Part shown: positions 34,108 through 43,845 of the stretch, in pieces | Numbering within the stretch: the first letter of the stretch is position 1 | Layout of the letters: every line of letters begins with the position of its first letter | Source: Halorientalis salina | Lineage (GTDB): Archaea; Halobacteriota; Halobacteria; Halobacteriales; Haloarculaceae | Assembly: GCF_005049285.1 (NCBI RefSeq) | Contig: NZ_SOSC01000003.1 | Location: forward strand, 124,001 to 188,000 | Direction of reading: 5' to 3' | Length of the DNA: 64,000 nt | The notes under the pieces: model-generated | Seen by the model: the letters and a program-made list of their open reading frames with translations, nothing else | The model's database searches: none | What the model was told of the DNA's origin: nothing | Position numbers and translations under genes: made by a program

Positions 34108-35148
34108 ATGACCCTCTACGCCGTCGACGACATCGGCGACGCCATCGAAGCGACGAAGGAGTACCTCCTGCCGGTCGACCGCTCGCGCTGGCTCCGACTC
34201 GCGCTCGTGGTCCTGTTCGTCGGCGGCGGACTCGGGATGCAGTTCCCCGCGAACTTCGGTACCGGGTCAGTCGATTTCGGTGGTGGCGACGCCCCCGCCA
34301 CCGAGGGCGACTTCGACCCGAGTACGCTCCCGTCCGAGCTACCGGGACCGATTACCGCTGAAAACGTCTGGCTGCTCGTGGGCGCGCTCGTCGCCGTGGC
34401 GATCCTGCTTTCCCTACTACTGGGGTTCATCGGGGCCGTCATGGAGTTCGTCTTCGTCGAGTCGCTCCACCGTGATGCGGTCCACGTCAGGCGCTACTTC
34501 GGCCGCTACTGGCGGTCGGGGCTGCGACTGTTTGGCTTCCGATTGGGCGTCTCCGTCCTCGGCCTCCTCGTCGTCGCGCTCGTGGGGGCCGCCGTCGCCC
34601 TCGCCGCGTTCGGTGGGATCCCGACCGACCCGGGAGCCGCCCAGATCGTCGGCGCGATCGTCGTCTTGGTCCCTGTCATGCTGATTACCTTCGCGCTCGT
34701 CTCGCTGGTCAACGGGCTCACCACCGCCTTCGTGGTCCCGATCATGCTGGCAGAGGACCGTTCGGTCATCGACAGCTGGCGGCGGTTCTGGCCCACCCTC
34801 CGCGGCCAGTTGAAACAGTACGGGGTGTACGTCCTCATGGCATTCATCCTCACCATCGCCGTCGGTATCCTTACCGCGACTGCGATGGGCGCGGGTGCCA
34901 TCGCGCTGGCGATCCCCTTCCTCATCGTCGGTGGCATCGTCGTCGCTGTCAGCGGACACCTGTCGCTGGCAGTCGGTGTCGCTCTCGCCGCCCTCGTCGT
35001 CCTGTACGTCCTGCTCGTCGTCGCGCTCCTGGCCCTGATTCAGGTCCCGCTCCAGACGTTCCTGCGCCTGTACTCGCTGCTGGTCCTCGGCGACAGCAAC
35101 GAGGCCTTCGACGTGATCGGCGATCTCCGGGCCGACATCCGGGACTGA
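34108..35148 (+). CDS. Multi-pass membrane protein of haloarchaeal DUF7544-like family
   Basis: 346 residues. N-terminal cytoplasmic segment (YAVDDIGDAIEATKEYLLPVDRSRWLRLAL) followed by about six hydrophobic segments and conserved FVEALHRDAVHVRRYFGRYWRSGLRLFGFRL-like loop; PIMLAEDRSVIDSWRRFWPTLRGQ precedes the later segments. No enzymatic motif. ATG at 34108 chosen from the family-like N-terminus. Function unknown. Confidence 0.82.
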   Translation: MTLYAVDDIGDAIEATKEYLLPVDRSRWLRLALVVLFVGGGLGMQFPANFGTGSVDFGGGDAPATEGDFDPSTLPSELPGPITAENVWLLVGALVAVAILLSLLLGFIGAVMEFVFVESLHRDAVHVRRYFGRYWRSGLRLFGFRLGVSVLGLLVVALVGAAVALAAFGGIPTDPGAAQIVGAIVVLVPVMLITFALVSLVNGLTTAFVVPIMLAEDRSVIDSWRRFWPTLRGQLKQYGVYVLMAFILTIAVGILTATAMGAGAIALAIPFLIVGGIVVAVSGHLSLAVGVALAALVVLYVLLVVALLALIQVPLQTFLRLYSLLVLGDSNEAFDVIGDLRADIRD

Positions 35149-35269
35149 CCGGCAAGTGCCGAAACCCCTCGGTTCGAGTACGGGGTAAATAACCACCCCC
35201 TCGCCCGCCGTCGATTACACTTTCACTTTCGGGCAGGTATTTATACCCTCACGCGTTGAAGCGTCGGGC

Positions 35270-35728
35270 ATGGGTCAGACGACACTGGACGACGACGACC
35301 TGTTCGACGAGGCGGCATCGGAAATGCGCGAAGACGTCGAGGAATCGCTGGCAGCGGCCCGCGAGTCCCTCCCGGAGGGCGACACCATCTGGGACGTCGA
35401 CGCGGACAACACCCTGGGCGTGCTCAACGGCCTCCGCTCGGCGCTGGACACCGAGGACGCCGCGGACCACCTGACCGACGCCAAGAAGTGGTACACGATG
35501 GGCGAACGCGCCGACGCCTTCGAGGACGCCGAGGACCTGAAAGCACAGATCGAGTCCCTCGACGCCGTCTTCGAGGACATCGAGGACGCCCACGAGCAGG
35601 TCAGCGATCTGGCGAGCACGATTCCGGAACTCCGCGGTGCACTCGACGACGCACACGAGGCCGCCGCGGAGAGCGATGCCGAGGCCGACGCGGACGCCGA
35701 AGCAGAAGAAGCAGAGGCGGCCGACTAG
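35270..35728 (+). CDS. DUF5790 family acidic coiled-coil protein
   Basis: 152 residues, helix-rich, beginning TTLDDDDLFDEAASEMREDVEESLAAARESLP and DVDADNTLGVLNGLRSAL, then a coiled-coil stretch (EDLKAQIESLDAVFEDIEDAHEQVSDLASTI) and an Ala/Glu/Asp tail. Conserved in haloarchaea with unknown role. A TATA-like tatttatac lies about 35 bp before the ATG. Confidence 0.85.
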   Translation: MGQTTLDDDDLFDEAASEMREDVEESLAAARESLPEGDTIWDVDADNTLGVLNGLRSALDTEDAADHLTDAKKWYTMGERADAFEDAEDLKAQIESLDAVFEDIEDAHEQVSDLASTIPELRGALDDAHEAAAESDAEADADAEAEEAEAAD

Positions 35729-36474
35729 CGGTGCTCAGGCAGGCCGCGATCGCGGGCTGCGACGCGGTCGAGTAGCGCAGCCAGTGCCCCAACCGCCTCG
35801 TCGAATATCGTCTCCCCCAGCGCTTTGCTTCCGTCGCTCGGATCGCCGACGGCACCGTTCTCGCTGAACTCCGCCGAGTCGTAGGCGAGGTTCGTCCCGC
35901 TCTGGAACTCGCCCCAGCCCTCGGCAGCGCCTTCGCCCGCCTCGTCGAGTCGGTCCTCGTCGACGAGGTCGGGATGGAGATGCTGGAGGACGCTCGTTTC
36001 GAGCGGGCCGCCGTGGCCCATGTCGATGTCGTCGGGGTCCACCGCATCGAACCAGGTGAACGAGACGGCGTAGGCGTCGGTATGACGAGTGACCTGGCCA
36101 CAGAGTTCGCGGAGCGCAGCGGTGTTCCCACCGTGGCCGTTGACGACTACAATCTTATGCCAGCCGTGGCTGGCCAGGCTTTCGATCGTTTCACGGACGT
36201 AGTCCCGGAAGGTGTCCTCGCTCACCCACAGCGTCCCGGTGAACTGCCGGTGTTCCTCGGCGATACCGATCGTGATCGGTGGCGCGACGACGACCGGCTG
36301 GTCTGTCCGGGATTCGTGTTCGTCGGCTCCGGCCCCGGCGATGGCGTCGGCGGTGAGGAAGTCGGTCCCCAGGGGCGCGTGGGGACCGTGCTGTTCGGTG
36401 CTGCCGACCGGGAGGACCGCCAGGTCCGTGTCCACGTCGGCGGCGTCGGTCCAGGTGGCCTCGGCGAGGTGCAT
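35725..36474 (-). CDS. Creatininase family amidohydrolase, probable FAPy deformylase (ArfB)
   Basis: 249 residues. Metal-binding motifs LPVGSTEQHGPHAPLGTDFLTA (Glu, His, Asp), VVNGHGGN (His) and a later Glu in GHGGPLETS. In archaea this family includes ArfB, which deformylates the formylamino-pyrimidine nucleotide made from GTP in riboflavin and F420 synthesis. The nearby mptD also acts on a GTP-derived product, fitting pterin/flavin metabolism. Exact substrate is inferred. ATG at 36474 chosen; 4-bp convergent overlap with DUF5790. Confidence 0.8.
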   Translation of the reverse strand: MHLAEATWTDAADVDTDLAVLPVGSTEQHGPHAPLGTDFLTADAIAGAGADEHESRTDQPVVVAPPITIGIAEEHRQFTGTLWVSEDTFRDYVRETIESLASHGWHKIVVVNGHGGNTAALRELCGQVTRHTDAYAVSFTWFDAVDPDDIDMGHGGPLETSVLQHLHPDLVDEDRLDEAGEGAAEGWGEFQSGTNLAYDSAEFSENGAVGDPSDGSKALGETIFDEAVGALAALLDRVAARDRGLPEHR

Positions 36475-36641
36475 ACTGGCGTCTCGGGGGCGATTGCCAT
36501 AACAGTCCGCGGTTCCCACTCCCTGAGAACAGCTTGCGGTCGTTCCAGTGTGGTGGGAATCGGTTGCCGGTATTTTGTGTGGTCCGGCGGAAGCCCGAAC
36601 TGAGACGTCACCGCGTGTGGCGTAGTCGAGGTGAGAGAACA

Positions 36642-36848
36642 ATGTCGCACTCCGGAGCCCACGACAGGAGGCAGGAACCGGACGAACACGGGGCCGGCGA
36701 CCACCGTCTCGAAAGCGTCCTGGTCCCCCACGCGGACGGGCCGGACGAACTGACACTGTATCCGGCCGACGCATCCGACGAGCGGATCGTGACGACCTGG
36801 ATGACCGCCCAGGAGGGCGCCTACGTCTCGCTCGACGACTGGCGGTGA
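36642..36848 (+). CDS. Small haloarchaeal protein, DUF7511-like
   Basis: 68 residues ending LESVLVPHADGPDELTLYP ... ERIVTTWMTAQEGAYVSLDDWR. This small domain (a beta-hairpin pair with a conserved TTW-T-A motif) is widespread in haloarchaea with no known function. Convergent with the ABC transporter gene. Confidence 0.75.
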   Translation: MSHSGAHDRRQEPDEHGAGDHRLESVLVPHADGPDELTLYPADASDERIVTTWMTAQEGAYVSLDDWR

Positions 36849-38786
<1,938 letters not shown>

Positions 38787-38846
38787 CACCTGTAACAGGG
38801 CCTGACCTCGCAAAAGCGCGTCGCCTCCGTCCGATTGCTGTTCCCC

Positions 38847-39377
38847 TCAGTCCACGTCGTCGGAGAGCGCAACGGTGTCCCCGACTTCGACGCCCGTCTC
38901 GTTCGTGTAGCCACGGTTGACTTCGAGCACGTACTGCCCGGTCCCTCGATAGCGAGTGAGGTCGGCACCCGAGACGTTCGGTTCGGTTTCGGCGTGGTGG
39001 ATGCGCGTGATCGTCCCGTTGGCGGCGACGAAGACGATATCGAGCGGGAACGACATGTTCCGCATCACGTAGTCGTGCGTGCCTTCGCGCTCGTAGACGA
39101 ACAACATCCCTTCGTCGGCAGCCAGCGACTCGGTTTCGCTGAGGCCGGTGTAGCGTTCCTGGTTCGTGGCCGCGATGTCGACCTCGACGGAACCGAGCGC
39201 GGTCCCGTTCCGATCACAGAGCTGCACGGTGGCGTTGTCGTCGGGTGTCTGGCACGTGGCGGTCGCGTCAGTCGTGGGTGACTGCTCGGCCGACGTAGAG
39301 CCGGGGATGCCGACGCACCCGGCACTGAGGGCGATAGCCAGGAGGGCGACGAGACGGATCGAGTGAGTGGACGGCAC
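38847..39377 (-). CDS. DUF192 family lipoprotein
   Basis: 176 residues with a signal and lipobox LSAGC (Cys21), then the DUF192 domain (about 60-170): LGSVEVDIAATNQERYTGLSETESLAADEGMLFVYEREGTHDYVMRNMSFPLDIVFVAANGTITRIHHAETEP. The cupin-like beta barrel of this family has no confirmed catalytic role. A paralogue is immediately upstream on the same strand. Confidence 0.88.
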   Translation of the reverse strand: MPSTHSIRLVALLAIALSAGCVGIPGSTSAEQSPTTDATATCQTPDDNATVQLCDRNGTALGSVEVDIAATNQERYTGLSETESLAADEGMLFVYEREGTHDYVMRNMSFPLDIVFVAANGTITRIHHAETEPNVSGADLTRYRGTGQYVLEVNRGYTNETGVEVGDTVALSDDVD

Positions 39378-39419
39378 GACTGCACGTGCGACCGCGAGCG
39401 AAAAATGCGTTCGGGACGG

Positions 39420-39923
39420 TCAGGTCGCGGACTCGGGCACCGCGACGGTGTCGCCGACGTCGACGCCCGTCCTGTTGGTGTACCCCCGCTGGACTTCGAG
39501 CACGTACTTGCCGCGACCGGTGTAGCCGGTGAGGTCGTCGCCCCGCTCCCCCGGTTCGGTTTCGGCGTGGTGGATGCGCGTGATCGTCCCGTTTCCGGCG
39601 ACGAAGACGATGTCGAGCGGGAACGACATGTTCCGCATCACGTAGGTGTGGCGCGCCTCGCGGTCGTGAACGAACAGCATTCCCTCGTCGGCATCGAGGG
39701 ACGCAGTCCGGCTCAGACCGACACGGCGCTTCTGTTGCGTGTCGGCGATGCGGACCGAGACGGTAGCAAGCGTCGTCCCGTTGGCGTCCGCAAGGGTGAC
39801 GTTTCCGGTCTCGTAGTCGCCCTCATCCAGTGGTGGGGCGAGAATACCGCTCTGGACGATGACGACGGCTGCGAGGACGAGGACCAACACGCCCACGAGT
39901 GCGGTGATCACCTTCGGACGCAT
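39420..39923 (-). CDS. DUF192 family membrane-anchored protein
   Basis: 167 residues with one N-terminal hydrophobic anchor (VITALVGVLVLVLAAVVIVQ) and no lipobox cysteine, then a DUF192 domain closely matching the neighbour (YVMRNMSFPLDIVFVAGNGTITRIHHAETEPG). The 42-bp gap and shared segments point to tandem duplication with a change of anchoring mode. Confidence 0.88.
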   Translation of the reverse strand: MRPKVITALVGVLVLVLAAVVIVQSGILAPPLDEGDYETGNVTLADANGTTLATVSVRIADTQQKRRVGLSRTASLDADEGMLFVHDREARHTYVMRNMSFPLDIVFVAGNGTITRIHHAETEPGERGDDLTGYTGRGKYVLEVQRGYTNRTGVDVGDTVAVPESAT

Positions 39924-40007
39924 ACGCGACCGGTCGAACGGTGTGAGGGTAAGGCTGTCGACCGAGAGAGAAAGTGTTATTCTTGGGCGTCGGTATCTAC
40001 CGATGTA

Positions 40008-40081
40008 GGGTTCGTGGTCTAGTCGGTTATGACGCGGCCTTTACAAGGCCGAGGTCGGTGGTTCGAATCCGCCCGAACCCA
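40008..40081 (+). tRNA. tRNA-Val(TAC)
   Basis: 74 nt. Acceptor GGGTTCG pairs with CGAACCC, discriminator A; anticodon stem CGGCC/GGCCG with loop TTTACAA, anticodon TAC; T-arm GGTGG-TTCGAAT-CCGCC. No intron, no encoded CCA. Confidence 0.94.
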
Positions 40082-40336
40082 TTATCCTGCCGCTCGCACT
40101 CCGCGAGCGGCGCATAGATGAAGTGAGGGCGATTCGGACCCTGGCAGTCGCGCGCAACGAAGTGAGCACGTCTGCCTTCGGTTCGAATCCGCCCGAACCC
40201 ACTGCTACGCGACGCGAACAACTCGTGAGTGCCGCGTGAAGCGTGAGTAGCGGATTCGGAGTAGCGAAACGAGTGAGCGATAGCGAGCGAGTTTCACGTG
40301 GTTCGAATCCGCCCGAATCCACTATCCTGTCGCTCG
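40082..40336 (+). repeat. Two 120-bp modules repeating the tRNA-Val 3' end
   Basis: The T-arm/acceptor segment GGTTCGAATCCGCCCGAACC of the tRNA (from 40060) recurs at 40180 (identical) and 40300 (one change), each exactly 120 bp apart. The flank after the tRNA (ttatcctgccgctcg) recurs after the last copy (ctatcctgtcgctcg). About 50 bp before each copy is an inverted T-arm-like piece (gcgattcgga at 40129, gcggattcgga at 40250). Confidence 0.88.
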
Positions 40337-40426
40337 ATACAGGATCGTTCGCCTCACTAACTGATCGAGGATCAGTTTCTGATCGACATTCGCGGCTTAA
40401 TACTATAGACGGTGGGGAAGTACACT

Positions 40427-40777
40427 GTGAGTGTGTCCCACCAACTCTCCCGAGAAACGACCGATCGCGAGGCGGTCCCGATAGGTGACGTTCTCGACGC
40501 CCTCAGTAACGAACAGCGGCGTGCCGCGCTCCGAGTGCTCACTGCCGATTGCGGCACGTTCGGGGTTCGAGAGCTGGCACGGGAAGCGAGTAGGGGATGC
40601 GACTCCGTCGCTAGCAAGGAGCAGTTCGCGACCGCACTCCATCACAACCACCTGCCGCGACTCGACGAGTTGGGGCTGGTCACCTACGATTCGGCGGAGA
40701 ACGTCGTCGAACCCGACGATTCCATCGCGGAACTGCGATCGTACCTCGAGTTCCTCGACGTCAAGGAAGAGCAGTGA
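40427..40777 (+). CDS. DUF7344-type winged-helix transcription factor-like protein
   Basis: 116 residues. PIGDVLDALSNEQRRAALRVLTA and a later LHHNHLPRLDELGLVTYD are the ArsR-like winged helix of the haloarchaeal DUF7344 family, likely DNA-binding. GTG at 40427 is preferred because a TATA-like ttaatacta is centred 26 bp upstream, giving a leaderless transcript; GTG at 40412 is possible. A basic insertion (ASRGCDSVASKEQFAT) between helices is unusual. Target unknown. Confidence 0.8.
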   Translation: MSVSHQLSRETTDREAVPIGDVLDALSNEQRRAALRVLTADCGTFGVRELAREASRGCDSVASKEQFATALHHNHLPRLDELGLVTYDSAENVVEPDDSIAELRSYLEFLDVKEEQ

Positions 40778-40861
40778 GTCGGCCGCCCTGACCGACTCCC
40801 AGAGAGGGACACCCGATTTTCGAGCGGTCCCCGCTGGCGTTTCAGATGGAACCGTCCGGCC

Positions 40862-41176
40862 TTACCCGCGCTCGACGAGTTCGCGTGCGAGCGTGAGACT
40901 GGTGGCGACGTGGTCCCTGGCGACGGGATCGTCGATATCGCCGGCGCGTTCGAGCAGGTCGACGACTGTTTCGGCGCGGTCGATCGCGACCGTCGTCGAG
41001 ACGTCACTGGTCGCGATGTCGGCCGCCACCGCCTGGGCCTCGCCGAGCCAGCGGTTCGTCCTGGCGTCGAGCGGTAACTGCTCGGTCGCTTCGAGATGCT
41101 CGTGTATCCCGGCAGTCAGCGCCCGCACGTTCATCTCGGATGGATCGCTCGACGGTGGCCCGCCCTCGGTGCCCAT
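40862..41176 (-). CDS. Conserved haloarchaeal helical protein of unknown function
   Basis: 104 residues, all-helical: VRALTAGIHEHLEATEQLPLDARTNRWLGEAQAVAADIATSD and AIDRAETVVDLLERAGDIDDPVARDHVATSLTLARELVE. No motif suggesting an enzyme. The conserved LPLD and NRWLGEAQAVAAD patterns are typical of a small haloarchaeal family. ATG at 41176 chosen; the upstream extension is basic and unlikely. Confidence 0.75.
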   Translation of the reverse strand: MGTEGGPPSSDPSEMNVRALTAGIHEHLEATEQLPLDARTNRWLGEAQAVAADIATSDVSTTVAIDRAETVVDLLERAGDIDDPVARDHVATSLTLARELVERG

Positions 41177-41359
41177 ACGACGTAATCGGGCTCGGTTCCC
41201 GTAGGCTCTGCGTTCTCTCGGCCGCCGTGTCTCGACGTCCGAGTGCAAATGGGCTGTCGTCGGGCGGTTTTCGGTGGGCGCGGGCCAGGTCTCGTCGTGA
41301 CGCGACTTTCGAAATCCTTTTTTCTACCACCGTCATCGTTCGAGATGCGACAGACGCGG

Positions 41360-41433
41360 GCCGCCTTAGCTCAGACTGGGAGAGCACTCGACTGAAGATC
41401 GGGCTGTCCCCGGTTCAAATCCGGGAGGCGGCA
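41360..41433 (+). tRNA. tRNA-Phe(GAA)
   Basis: 74 nt. Acceptor GCCGCCT pairs with AGGCGGC, discriminator A; anticodon stem CTCGA/TCGGG (with wobble pairs) and loop CTGAAGA, anticodon GAA; T-arm CCCGG-TTCAAAT-CCGGG. No intron. Confidence 0.93.
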
Positions 41434-41555
41434 TATTCTGCGGCGACGAACGAAGTGAGGAGACGCAGAAACGACGCCGAGCGGATTCTGAACCAGACCG
41501 GAAAGGTGCAGCGAAGCGAGCATTTCCGGGCGTGGTTCACAATCCGGGGGCGGCG
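41434..41555 (+). repeat. Module with a diverged copy of the tRNA-Phe 3' end
   Basis: GGTTCACAATCCGGGGGCGGC at 41534-41554 matches the tRNA's GGTTCAAATCCGGGAGGCGGC with one extra base and one change, about 122 bp downstream. An inverted copy (cggattctgaacc, 41482-41494) lies before it; inverted and direct copies, extended by CCGGAAA/TTTCCGG, form a long stem-loop. Confidence 0.82.
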
Positions 41556-41603
41556 TCCTGTCTCACAACGGTATATCGAACCCCACATTCGACTGGTGAC
41601 ACC

Positions 41604-42323
41604 TCAAACCGTGAGCAGTTCGCCGTCCTCGGGGACGAGAACGTCCGTGACAGCGTCCCGCAGGTCGTCGCGGGTCAGCAGGCAGTGGTTGATCGCGTCC
41701 ATGTGTACTGCCGCGACGGGACAGTCGGCGGCGTCGGCGGTCGACGCGACGTCGTCCGCGTCCATCGTGATGGGGTCGCCCTCGACGAACCGCGCCGCGC
41801 CGGCGTTGACCACGATCGCGTCGGGGTCGTGGCGGTCGATGGTCTCGGCCACTGGATCGTACCAGACGGTATCGCCGGCGAGATAGATCGTTCGGTCGCC
41901 ATCGAGGACGAACCCGGAGACGGGGCCCATCTGCTCGGCCAGGTCGCCGTGGCCGTGGCGGGCCGGCGTCCGGGTAACCTCGATGCCGTCGATGGTCACC
42001 GAATCCTCGACTGGACGCACATCGGTGAATCCGTCCTCGCGGAAGGCATCGGCCTCCTCTGGCTGACAGAGTAGCGAAACGTCCTCGTCCAGTCGGTCGG
42101 TCGCGGCGTCGTCGAAGTGGTCGCGGTGCCGATGGGAGACGAGCACCGCATCGTGTGAGATGTCCACGTCGGGGAGCGGGACCAGCGGGTTCTCCCGGTC
42201 GTTCGGCGAGTTCGGGATGGGTGGGATGTCGCCCGGCGCACCGAGCATCGGGTCGACCAGGAGCGTCGTTCCGTCGAGGGAGACGAGCAGGGTCGCGTGG
42301 CGAACGAGCTGAATGGTTGCCAT
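41604..42323 (-). CDS. MBL-fold metal-dependent hydrolase (UlaG-like)
   Basis: 239 residues. Metallo-beta-lactamase fold with HRHRDHFDD (the HxHxDH motif), TPARHGHGDLAEQMGPVSGFVL, LAGDTVWYDPVAE and a final His in AVHMDAINH. Resembles UlaG-type hydrolases acting on phosphoesters or lactones. N-terminal IQLVRHATLLVSLDGTTLLVDPML is typical. Substrate unknown. Confidence 0.88.
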   Translation of the reverse strand: MATIQLVRHATLLVSLDGTTLLVDPMLGAPGDIPPIPNSPNDRENPLVPLPDVDISHDAVLVSHRHRDHFDDAATDRLDEDVSLLCQPEEADAFREDGFTDVRPVEDSVTIDGIEVTRTPARHGHGDLAEQMGPVSGFVLDGDRTIYLAGDTVWYDPVAETIDRHDPDAIVVNAGAARFVEGDPITMDADDVASTADAADCPVAAVHMDAINHCLLTRDDLRDAVTDVLVPEDGELLTV

Positions 42324-42456
42324 ACAGTCACACGGGCACCGTCGACCGTAAGGATACGGCTTCCGGAGGGTACGGCCGCGTCCCCGTGTTCAGGCACGGG
42401 TGGGACACAGACACAATGTCAATCATTATACTACCTGCGTCTGATGGAGGCGGTAC

Positions 42457-43125
42457 ATGAAGGCAGGTGTGCTCGGGATCGTCGACGGGACGTTTTCGGC
42501 AGTCGATTCCGTCACGGAAACCGTCACGGCGGACGGACAGGACCTCGAACGGAGTCTGCAGATCGACCGGGTGTTCTCGACGCCAGCCGGCGAGATGGCG
42601 TTCGAGGGCCGCGCTGCGGCCGAAACCCTCGTCGACCGAGAGACGGCGAGAATCGACGGCGGCGATATCGAACGCATCGAAAGCACCCGGACCGTCACGG
42701 CGTATACCGAGTTCGTCGGTGTCCCAGGTGAGTTCATGGCCGTCGACAGCGGGGACGGGACGTTCGCCTTCGACCTCGTTGCAGCGGCGACGGACACGAC
42801 GATCGAACGCGCGTCGATCGATCTCGACGCGTTCTTCGAGGGTCACGCGTCGGCCACGCCCTGGAAAACCGGATTCAGCGGGACGGGAGCGAACGCCGTC
42901 AACGGCGTCTTCCACGGCGAGGACCTCCGGACCACGCACGACCTCGACGACATCCTGCGCGATTCGAGTCTGAACCAGGTCGGACTCCGCTACCCGTACG
43001 ACGGGGCCGACGTGAAGATGACGGCCGCCCGGAGCGGGTACGTGGAGGTGTACCGACCCACTGCGTTCGATTCCGGGCGTTACCTGGACTACCTGCACGA
43101 GGAGATCACACCACACGTGCAGTGA
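42457..43125 (+). CDS. Conserved haloarchaeal protein of unknown function
   Basis: 222 residues. Rich in beta strands with alternating pattern: MKAGVLGIVDGTFSAVDSVTETV, GEFMAVDSGDGTFAFDLVA, LDAFFEGHASATPWKTGFSG. The C-terminal MTAARSGYVEVYRPTAFDSGRYLDYLHEEITPHV suggests a compact second domain. I do not recognise a family. Codon use and acidity match real genes; TATA-like tcattatac lies 35-40 bp before the ATG. Confidence 0.78.
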   Translation: MKAGVLGIVDGTFSAVDSVTETVTADGQDLERSLQIDRVFSTPAGEMAFEGRAAAETLVDRETARIDGGDIERIESTRTVTAYTEFVGVPGEFMAVDSGDGTFAFDLVAAATDTTIERASIDLDAFFEGHASATPWKTGFSGTGANAVNGVFHGEDLRTTHDLDDILRDSSLNQVGLRYPYDGADVKMTAARSGYVEVYRPTAFDSGRYLDYLHEEITPHVQ

Positions 43126-43353
43126 CGCATCTCGTCCGCCCGGCGACCGCGTCATCGAAGCGACCGACAGGGAAGAGTGGCAGTCCTCTAGCGTGGCCGA
43201 CCGAGTGACGAGACGACGCGCCTCGCCGAGTGTCGAGTTGCCGTGAGACCGGTTCTCGTGGCGAGATCCGACCCGTTCGCCGAATTTCGGGCGAGTCGTG
43301 GTACCTCGTGTCGCGCAAGTGTTAATACCCTCCCGGCGCTCTCTTTAGAAGCA

Positions 43354-43548
43354 ATGGCAAACGGTACGGTTGATTTCTTCAACGACACAGGCGGCTACGG
43401 GTTTATCGAGACAGAGGATGCGGACGAGGACGTTTTCTTCCACATGGAAGACGTTGGCGGCCCGGACCTCGAAGAGGGACAGGAAATCGAATTCGACATC
43501 GAACAGGCTGACAAGGGTCCGCGAGCGACCAACGTCACTCGGGAGTAA
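43354..43548 (+). CDS. Cold-shock domain protein (first of tandem pair)
   Basis: 64 residues, a single CSD OB-fold with RNP1-like GGYGFIET and RNP2-like VFFHMED. Binds single-stranded RNA or DNA as an RNA chaperone. Promoter candidate gttaatacc about 30 bp upstream of the ATG. Separated by 5 bp from the second copy; 60 of 64 residues identical. Confidence 0.93.
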   Translation: MANGTVDFFNDTGGYGFIETEDADEDVFFHMEDVGGPDLEEGQEIEFDIEQADKGPRATNVTRE

Positions 43549-43553
43549 TTTCC

Positions 43554-43748
43554 ATGGCACAAGGCAAAGTCGACTTCTTCAACGACACCGGCGGCTACGG
43601 ATTCATCGAGACTGACGACGCTGACGAAGACGTGTTCTTCCACATGGAAGACGTCGGCGGCCCGGACCTCGAGGAAGGCCAGGAGATCGAATTCGACATC
43701 GAACAGGCCGACAAAGGTCCGCGCGCGACCAACGTCACCCGCCTGTAA
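43554..43748 (+). CDS. Cold-shock domain protein (second of tandem pair)
   Basis: 64 residues, nearly identical to the previous gene (differences at positions 3, 5, 21 and 64). Probably co-transcribed from the promoter before 43354 and ended by the terminator at 43753. Confidence 0.93.
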   Translation: MAQGKVDFFNDTGGYGFIETDDADEDVFFHMEDVGGPDLEEGQEIEFDIEQADKGPRATNVTRL

Positions 43749-43752
43749 ACTA

Positions 43753-43776
43753 GCGCAACACTGCGCCTTTTCATTC
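43753..43776 (+). terminator. Stem-loop terminator after the cold-shock pair
   Basis: GCGCA-acac-TGCGC (43753-43766) followed by a T-rich run cttttcattctttc. The stem and T-tract after the second stop codon are consistent with transcription termination. Confidence 0.7.
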
Positions 43777-43845
43777 TTTCACTCACCGACCAGCCGCGGC
43801 GCTCCCGGCGATCGCTCCGTACTGGCGAGCGGCAGCACTCACGGT

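Noticed and set aside
40008-40336. Two extra tRNA-Val genes after the first
   Set aside because: Only the T-arm and acceptor 3' strand are present; D-arm, anticodon arm and 5' acceptor strand are missing.
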